This document shows, piece after piece, positions 1-4,105 of a stretch of 5,380 nucleotides of DNA. The notes under the pieces were generated by a model that worked only from the letters and a program-made list of their open reading frames with translations, made no database searches and was not told where the DNA came from. The stretch is taken from the NCBI GenBank assembly GCA_017615495.1, contig JAGAAA010000076.1, forward strand, positions 1 through 5,380. Direction: 5' to 3'. The stretch is from Clostridia bacterium. Its GTDB lineage: Bacteria; Bacillota; Clostridia; Christensenellales; CAG-1252. The position numbers and the translations under genes were made by a program. The stretch's first letter is position 1. Each line of letters starts with the position of its first letter.

Positions 1-643
1 GGGTCCCAGCGCAAAAAGCATCCGTCTTCCTCTTAAAAAATTTACGTTGATTGGCGCCACCACCCGCGCGGGTATGCTCACCGCGCCCTTGAGGGATCGT
101 TTCGGCGTGATCTGCAGGTTGGAGATGTACAAGCCCGAAGAACTTGCCCGCATCGTCACCAGAAGCGCCAAACTTTTGGAGATCGGCATCGAAAAGGACG
201 CCGCGGTCGAGATCGCGCGTCGCTCTCGCGGCACCCCGCGTATCGCCAACCGTTTGTTGAAGCGCGTGAGGGATTTTTCGGAATTTGAAAACGAAAAAAC
301 CATCACCGTTGCCACGGCAAAGCGCAGCCTCGATCTCTTAGAGATCGACGACCTCGGTTTGGATCACGTCGACAGAGAGATCCTTTTGACCATCATCAAA
401 AAGCACAACGGCGGCCCCGTGGGGCTGGAGACCTTGTCCGCCACCATCGGCGAGGATACCACCACCATCGAGGACGTTTACGAGCCTTATTTGATACAAC
501 TCGGGTTTATTGCCCGTACGCCTCGCGGCAGAGTTTGTCTTTCCGGCGCTTACAAGCATCTCGGTTTTAAGGTGCCGCCCGCAAAAGAGGCTTTTTTGGA
601 GCAAATAGAAAAAACGGTTGATCCCAACGATGAAAACAAGTGA
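1..643 (+). CDS. ruvB: Holliday junction branch migration ATPase RuvB (partial, 5' end outside window)
   Basis: RuvB is the hexameric AAA+ motor that, with RuvA, drives branch migration of Holliday junctions during recombinational repair in the cytoplasm. The reading frame is open from base 2, and 213 residues are visible of a family length of about 335, so the Walker A and B motifs lie upstream of the window. What remains is clear: the sensor 1 stretch LIGATTRAG (visible residues 16-24), the arginine-finger loop LRDRFG (30-35), the sensor 2 segment RGTPRIANRLL (76-86), and the C-terminal winged-helix DNA-binding domain starting near LGLDHVDR (108-115). TGA at 641-643 ends the gene. A TTG at 47 could be read as a start, but homology to RuvB continues upstream of it (GPSAKSIRLPLKKFT), so the gene is cut by the window edge rather than truncated. 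It overlaps queA by 14 bases, which suggests co-transcription with the queuosine genes. Identification is by recognised family motifs. Confidence 0.97.
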   Translation, partial: GPSAKSIRLPLKKFTLIGATTRAGMLTAPLRDRFGVICRLEMYKPEELARIVTRSAKLLEIGIEKDAAVEIARRSRGTPRIANRLLKRVRDFSEFENEKTITVATAKRSLDLLEIDDLGLDHVDREILLTIIKKHNGGPVGLETLSATIGEDTTTIEDVYEPYLIQLGFIARTPRGRVCLSGAYKHLGFKVPPAKEAFLEQIEKTVDPNDENK

Positions 644-1652
644 CTTTAATTACTGCCTTCCCGAAGAATTGATCGCACAGCATCCCGCCGAGCCGAGGGA
701 CTCTTCTCGTCTTTTGGTCATCGACCGCAAAACGGGCGCGTGGGAAGACAAAGTCTTCACCGACGTTTTGGATTACCTTCGCGCGGGTGACGTCCTTGTC
801 GTCAACAACACCAAGGTCATTCCCGCCCGCTTGATCGGGCACCGCAAGGGTTTTACGGGCGAAGTGGAGTTTTTGCTCCTTCGCCGTATCGATTACACCC
901 ATTGGCGTTGCATCGTCCGTCCGGGCAAAAAGCTGAACGTCGGCGCCGAAGTGGTCTTTTCGGAACAGCTTTCCGCCAGAGTTACCGAGCGCGGCGAGGA
1001 AGGGGAGCGCGTCGTGGAATTCCTCTTCGACGGCGTGTTTGAGGATATCCTTTCTAAAGTAGGCGCTATGCCGCTTCCTCCTTATATTAAGGAGAAGTTG
1101 ACGGATAATTCCAAATACCAAACGGTCTATAGTAAGATCGACGGTTCTGCCGCAGCGCCCACCGCCGGTTTGCATTTTACCGAGGCGCTTTTGGACAGGA
1201 TACGCGCCAAGGGCGTCAAGATCGTGGAAATATTGCTCCACGTGGGCTTATCCACTTTCCGTCCCGTCAAGGCGGAAAACATCGAAGACCATAAGATGCA
1301 CAACGAATATTACGAGATCTCCGAAGCGGCAGCTGCCGAGATCAACGCGGCAAAAGCAGAGGGCAGGCGAGTGATCTCCGTCGGCACAACGTCGGTGCGC
1401 ACCTTGGAAAGCGCTGCGGACAAAAAAGGGCACGTCGTTGCCGGAAGCGGCAACACGGAGATATTTATCTATCCGCCGTACGATTTTAAGATCGTGGACG
1501 CTTTGATCACCAACTTTCATTTGCCGGAAAGCACGCTTTTGATGTTGGTATCGGCGTTTATGGGGCGCGAAAAGATCTTGGCGGCGTACAAGCACGCAGT
1601 TGAGTCCAAATATCGCTTCTTCAGTTTCGGCGACGCGTGTTTGATCGTATAA
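630..1652 (+). CDS. queA: S-adenosylmethionine:tRNA ribosyltransferase-isomerase QueA
   Basis: QueA transfers and isomerises the ribosyl group of S-adenosylmethionine onto preQ1 at tRNA position 34, giving epoxyqueuosine. It is a cytoplasmic enzyme acting after Tgt. The 340-residue product matches the usual length (about 340-355). Recognisable family segments are VVNNTKVIPARL (57-68), GSAAAPTAGLHFT (172-184), HVGLSTFRPV (204-213), HKMHNEYYEI (221-230), GTTSVRTLES (252-261) and TNFHLPES (294-301). I chose ATG 630 because MKTSDFNY aligns with the family start (DF followed by LPEELIA). An in-frame TTG at 618 would add only four residues. No good Shine-Dalgarno lies before 630: the nearest GGAG is at 598-601, inside ruvB. 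Together with the 14-base overlap, this points to translational coupling to ruvB. TAA at 1650-1652 lies within the loop side of a long inverted repeat (1638-1682). Confidence 0.97.
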   Translation: MKTSDFNYCLPEELIAQHPAEPRDSSRLLVIDRKTGAWEDKVFTDVLDYLRAGDVLVVNNTKVIPARLIGHRKGFTGEVEFLLLRRIDYTHWRCIVRPGKKLNVGAEVVFSEQLSARVTERGEEGERVVEFLFDGVFEDILSKVGAMPLPPYIKEKLTDNSKYQTVYSKIDGSAAAPTAGLHFTEALLDRIRAKGVKIVEILLHVGLSTFRPVKAENIEDHKMHNEYYEISEAAAAEINAAKAEGRRVISVGTTSVRTLESAADKKGHVVAGSGNTEIFIYPPYDFKIVDALITNFHLPESTLLMLVSAFMGREKILAAYKHAVESKYRFFSFGDACLIV

Positions 1653-1682
1653 GCTACGCGTTACAGCTTCTCCGATCAAACA
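1638..1682 (+). repeat. Long interrupted inverted repeat spanning the queA stop codon
   Basis: Bases 1638-1647 (TGTTTGATCG) pair perfectly with 1673-1682 (CGATCAAACA). Inside, after a 3/3 internal loop containing one possible A-T pair, AAGCT (1651-1655) pairs with AGCTT (1665-1669), leaving a nine-base loop. The structure thus has 15 clear pairs, and the queA stop TAA lies within it. No T-run follows, so it is not a standard intrinsic terminator. It could be a 3'-end stabilising or RNA-processing hairpin between queA and tgt, or a protein-binding palindrome. The pairing is read directly from the sequence; any role is inference. Confidence 0.6.
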
Positions 1683-1728
1683 GATAATAACGAAGGTTTG
1701 TCTGTAATCAACAAAAAGGGGTTACGAA

Positions 1729-2841
1729 ATGAATTTTAAATACGAAGTATTAAAAACCTGCAAGCAATCCGGCGCGAGGATCGGACGCTTGACCACGCCG
1801 CACGGCGTGATCGAAACGCCCGTGTTTATGCCCGTCGGCACGCTTGGCACCGTCAAATCGCTTTCTCCCGAAGAGGTGGCGGAGGTCGGCTCGCAGATCC
1901 TTTTGTCAAACACCTACCACCTGTATCTCCGTCCCGGACACGAAACGGTCAAGGCGGCGGGCGGCTTGCATAAGTTCATGCGTTGGAATAAGCCCATTTT
2001 GACCGACAGCGGCGGTTTTCAGGTTTTCAGTTTGTCTTCCTTCCGCAAAGTGACCGATGCGGGGTGTGAATTTGCGTCGCCGCTTGACGGCGGTAGCCAT
2101 CACTTTATCTCACCCGAAAAATCCATCGAGATTCAGCAGGCGCTCGGCAGCGACATCATGATGGCGTTTGACGAATGCACTTCGCCCGACGTCACCAAGA
2201 AAAAGGCAAAGGACGCGATGGAACGCACTTTGTTTTGGCTGGACCGTTGCAACCGCGTCGCCACGGGTGAAAACCAAATTCTTTTCCCCATCGTACAGGG
2301 CAACGTCTTTGCCGACCTCAGGGAGGAAAGCGCTCGCCGCACCTCTCCTTACGCCAAATGCGGCATTGCCATCGGGGGGCTCAGCGTGGGCGAACCCAAG
2401 CAAACGATGTACGAAATGTTGGACGTCATCAATCCGATCATGCCCAAGGATATGCCGCGTTATTTAATGGGCGTCGGCAGCATGGATTGCATCGTCGAAG
2501 GCGTGTGTCGCGGCGTGGATATGTTTGATTGCGTGCTTCCTACGCGCATAGCGCGTAACGGTACGGCTATGACCCTTCACGGGGACATCAATCTCCGCAA
2601 CGCAAAATACAAAGAGGATTTTTCGCCGGTGGAAGAAGGGTGTGATTGCTACTGCTGCCGCAACTACACTAAGGCGTACGTTCGTCACCTGATCACTTCG
2701 GACGAGATCTTCGGCGGAAGGCTTTTGTCCATCCACAACATCCGCGCGCTGCATCGTTTGACCGCGCAGATCAAACAGGCGATCGTCGAAGACCGTCTTC
2801 TTGACTTCCGTAAGGAATTCTTTGAGAAATACGAGTTTTAA
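1729..2841 (+). CDS. tgt: Queuine/preQ1 tRNA-guanine transglycosylase (bacterial type)
   Basis: Tgt replaces guanine 34 in the GUN anticodons of Asp, Asn, His and Tyr tRNAs with preQ1 by a covalent base-exchange mechanism. The 370-residue product is full length. Visible catalytic features are DSGGFQ with Asp93 (general acid/base), MAFDEC with Asp148 and FPIVQG with Gln190 (base recognition), GGLSVGE at 216-222, and FDCVLPTR with Asp267 as the expected nucleophile. The zinc site is Cys305, Cys307, Cys310 and His336. In the GGLSVGE loop, Val220 rather than Gly is the usual mark of bacterial enzymes that take preQ1. ATG 1729 is preceded by AAGGGG (1716-1721) at seven bases, a good ribosome binding site. 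The gene follows queA by 76 bases, so steps that act in succession are encoded together. No convincing terminator follows; a tiny CCGT/ACGG hairpin at 2850-2860 has no T-run. Confidence 0.98.
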   Translation: MNFKYEVLKTCKQSGARIGRLTTPHGVIETPVFMPVGTLGTVKSLSPEEVAEVGSQILLSNTYHLYLRPGHETVKAAGGLHKFMRWNKPILTDSGGFQVFSLSSFRKVTDAGCEFASPLDGGSHHFISPEKSIEIQQALGSDIMMAFDECTSPDVTKKKAKDAMERTLFWLDRCNRVATGENQILFPIVQGNVFADLREESARRTSPYAKCGIAIGGLSVGEPKQTMYEMLDVINPIMPKDMPRYLMGVGSMDCIVEGVCRGVDMFDCVLPTRIARNGTAMTLHGDINLRNAKYKEDFSPVEEGCDCYCCRNYTKAYVRHLITSDEIFGGRLLSIHNIRALHRLTAQIKQAIVEDRLLDFRKEFFEKYEF

Positions 2842-2881
2842 CAGCCCATCCGTCAAACGGCGGAAAAATGCAGATAAACAC

Positions 2882-2910
2882 TTGTTAATTTCGAAAAGAT
2901 AGTGTATAAT
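2882..2910 (+). promoter_or_regulatory. Predicted sigma-A promoter upstream of yajC
   Basis: A -35 box TTGTTA (2882-2887) and a perfect -10 box TATAAT (2905-2910) are separated by exactly 17 bases in an A+T-rich stretch, predicting a transcription start near 2917. A short 5-bp stem (ATCGA 2918-2922 with TCGAT 2928-2932) lies between that start and the yajC Shine-Dalgarno. This would uncouple yajC expression from the ruvB-queA-tgt transcript. The prediction rests on motif match and spacing only. Confidence 0.75.
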
Positions 2911-2946
2911 CTAAATAATCGATATGTTCGATAAAGGAGAGAATAA

Positions 2947-3369
2947 ATGATTTCGAGTATTTTAGCCGCAGATGCAAGCAGTATTGTAATGATTGTCGTT
3001 CTTCTCGTCTTGTTCGTCGGTATGATGCTTATTTCCATCATCCCGCAGAAGAAGAAGCAGAAGGAATATGAAGCGATGCAAAGCGCGATCAAAGTCGGCA
3101 CCCGCATTATGACGATCGGCAGGCTGGTTGGCACTGTCGTTGCGATCAACACCGACAACACGATCGAAGTTGACATCGGCACCAAGGGCAATCCCGTCAT
3201 TATTTTGATCAACCGCGAAGGTATTGGTCTTAACCTCGACGCGCAGCAAGTCGCTCCCGATAGCAAGGGCGACATCAAAGCCAATTCTTCCGAAGGCGAC
3301 GTGGACGCCGACGAAGCAACTTTCACCGAGGCTGATTCTTCCGAAGAGAAGAAGGACGACGAGATCTGA
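2947..3369 (+). CDS. yajC: Preprotein translocase accessory subunit YajC, with a long acidic tail
   Basis: YajC is a small single-span inner-membrane protein that associates with SecDF and the SecYEG translocon. This 140-residue product has the family layout: a short N-terminus, one hydrophobic segment at about residues 12-32, then PQKKKQKE (33-40) just inside the membrane, matching the usual RPQ-KK-QKE signature. A small cytoplasmic beta domain follows, including IKVGTRIMTIGRLVGTV (48-64). Most family members are about 85-110 residues. Here residues 101-140 form a low-complexity tail with 14 Asp/Glu and four Lys. ATG 2947 is preceded by AAAGGAGA (2933-2940), an ideal ribosome binding site, with a predicted promoter at 2882-2910. 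An intrinsic terminator at 3392-3418 ends the unit. In Clostridia yajC commonly sits near tgt and secDF, which supports the call. Confidence 0.93.
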   Translation: MISSILAADASSIVMIVVLLVLFVGMMLISIIPQKKKQKEYEAMQSAIKVGTRIMTIGRLVGTVVAINTDNTIEVDIGTKGNPVIILINREGIGLNLDAQQVAPDSKGDIKANSSEGDVDADEATFTEADSSEEKKDDEI

Positions 3370-3391
3370 TCCATTGCTAAATAAGTAAAAG

Positions 3392-3418
3392 AAGGAGTGC
3401 TTCGGCACTCTTTTTTTT
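3392..3418 (+). terminator. Intrinsic terminator downstream of yajC
   Basis: A perfect stem GAGTGC (3395-3400) / GCACTC (3405-3410) is closed by a stable TTCG tetraloop and followed by eight T residues (3411-3418). Upstream AAG (3392-3394) can extend the stem into the T-run through one wobble and two A-T pairs. This is a canonical Rho-independent terminator on the plus strand, 22 bases after the yajC stop. Confidence 0.93.
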
Positions 3419-3463
3419 GTCATATTTTTCCTTCCCGCGCCATAGCATCCATTGGAGGTATCT

Positions 3464-3859
3464 ATGGAAAAGGGCGTTGTTCGTAGTGTTTTGGATGTTG
3501 TAAAGACGGTCGTCGTCGCCGTTTTGATCTCAATGGTTTTGGTCCTCGTGTTTGCTTTGATCGTCAAAGCGACGAGCGCTAACGATACCACCATCGCGTG
3601 GGTCAATCAGGGCATCAAGATCGTCAGTGTGCTTGTGGGCGCTCTTATCGGGTTTCGTCGCGGCGGAAAGGGCGGTTGGCTCAAGGGACTCATCGCCGGG
3701 CTTTTGTACGTTGTCACTTCCTTTTTGGTGTTTGCCGCCATCTCGGGCGACTTTTCCGCGGGGGCTTTGTCTTGGACCGACGTTTTGATCGGTGCGGTGG
3801 TGGGTTTGCTGTGCGGCGTCATTGCCGTAAACGTGAAAAAGAGCGCGAAAAATACTTGA
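3464..3859 (+). CDS. Small four-helix membrane protein, TIGR04086 type, function unknown
   Basis: The 131-residue product is mostly hydrophobic, with four likely membrane segments at about residues 13-35, 46-64, 72-93 and 104-124. The short loops are rich in Gly, Arg and Lys (GFRRGGKGGW at 63-72), and the C-terminus is basic. ATG 3464 has GGAGG (3454-3458) five bases upstream. An in-frame TTG at 3452 overlaps that ribosome binding site and is less likely. Length, topology and position between yajC and a SCIFF gene match the uncharacterised TIGR04086 membrane protein family of Firmicutes; the family assignment is from memory of context rather than from a search. No enzymatic motif or signal peptide is visible. 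It lies after a strong terminator with no clear promoter of its own, so expression may depend on read-through from yajC. Its stop codon overlaps the -35 box of the scfA promoter. A role linked to secretion or to the modified peptide is possible but unproven. Confidence 0.85.
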   Translation: MEKGVVRSVLDVVKTVVVAVLISMVLVLVFALIVKATSANDTTIAWVNQGIKIVSVLVGALIGFRRGGKGGWLKGLIAGLLYVVTSFLVFAAISGDFSAGALSWTDVLIGAVVGLLCGVIAVNVKKSAKNT

Positions 3860-3884
3860 TATAAAGCAGTTGATATGATATAAT
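3856..3884 (+). promoter_or_regulatory. Strong predicted extended -10 promoter for scfA
   Basis: TTGATA (3856-3861) and a perfect TATAAT (3879-3884) are separated by 17 bases, and TGA at 3876-3878 gives the extended -10 form TGnTATAAT. The -35 box overlaps the TGA stop (3857-3859) of the preceding gene. Transcription should start near 3891. This is the best promoter match in the window and suggests high, largely constitutive expression of the peptide gene. Confidence 0.85.
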
Positions 3885-3893
3885 TTTATCGTT

Positions 3894-3914
3894 GATCGGG
3901 CGGTAAGCCTGATC
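3894..3914 (+). promoter_or_regulatory. 5'-UTR hairpin between the scfA promoter and its ribosome binding site
   Basis: GATCGGGC (3894-3901) pairs with GCCTGATC (3907-3914) over eight positions with one G-U wobble, leaving a five-base loop (GGTAA). It would sit at or within a few bases of the predicted 5' end of the transcript and ends three bases before the AAGGAG Shine-Dalgarno (3917-3922). Such 5'-terminal hairpins can protect an mRNA from decay without masking the ribosome site. A riboswitch is unlikely because the leader is under 40 bases. Confidence 0.55.
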
Positions 3915-3928
3915 GTAAGGAGATTATT

Positions 3929-4099
3929 ATGAAGCATATCAGCACCATTGCTAAAACCGAAAGAAAGTCCGCCGTTATGGGTTGCGGCGAGTGCCAATCC
4001 AGCTGCCAATCCGCTTGCAAAACCAGCTGCACCGTCGGTAACCAGACCTGCAAGCAGGAAGAAAGGATCAATAGGTCCGAAAAGAAAGAGAACATTTAA
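3929..4099 (+). CDS. scfA: SCIFF / ranthipeptide precursor (six-cysteine RiPP peptide)
   Basis: This 56-residue gene encodes the ribosomal precursor of a thioether-cross-linked peptide. It opens with MKHISTIAK, followed by six cysteines at 19, 22, 26, 30, 34 and 41 within 23 residues, including the family hallmark ACKTSCTVGNQTC (29-41). In characterised clostridial SCIFF peptides a radical SAM enzyme joins one Cys to a Thr five residues later; the matching pair here would be Cys30 and Thr35. ATG 3929 has an ideal AAGGAG (3917-3922) six bases upstream, and a strong promoter precedes it. scfB starts six bases after its TAA. Two points are unusual. A 15-residue, highly charged tail (KQEERINRSEKKENI) follows the last Cys, whereas the family peptides I know end within a few residues and are about 45 long. 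A 12-base tandem unit encodes CQSS then CQSA. The biological role of the mature peptide is not established; signalling functions have been proposed for relatives. Confidence 0.95.
   Translation: MKHISTIAKTERKSAVMGCGECQSSCQSACKTSCTVGNQTCKQEERINRSEKKENI
3992..4015 (+). repeat. Tandem 12-base unit inside scfA
   Basis: TGCCAATCCAGC (3992-4003) is followed directly by TGCCAATCCGCT (4004-4015). The first nine bases are identical, and the units encode CQSS and CQSA. It reads as a duplicated Cys-bearing module in the peptide core, with near-identical codon use. Confidence 0.7.
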
Positions 4100-4105
4100 C
4101 AATCA

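Noticed and set aside
47..49. TTG as a start making a short RuvB.
   Set aside because: RuvB-like sequence continues in frame to base 2, so this TTG is an internal Leu codon of a gene cut by the window edge.
567..1241. Long minus-strand open frame opposite queA (224 codons).
   Set aside because: It is the antisense shadow of a well-supported plus-strand gene and its translation has no recognisable family features. The other minus-strand frames here are similar shadows.
1660..1688. Possible promoter for tgt: GTTACA (1660-1665), 17 bases, GATAAT (1683-1688).
   Set aside because: The -35 box matches only four of six positions, and the region overlaps the inverted repeat at the end of queA. Simple co-transcription with queA explains tgt equally well.
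2850..2860. Hairpin CCGT-CAA-ACGG after tgt as a terminator.
   Set aside because: It has only four base pairs, a three-base loop and no following T-run.
3417..3446. TTGTCA (3417-3422) as a -35 box for the membrane protein gene.
   Set aside because: At suitable spacing the best -10 is CATAGC-like, with three matches, and its start would fall on the ribosome binding site.
3885..3928. A riboswitch or T-box leader upstream of scfA.
   Set aside because: The predicted leader is under 40 bases with one simple hairpin, too short for known riboswitch or T-box folds.
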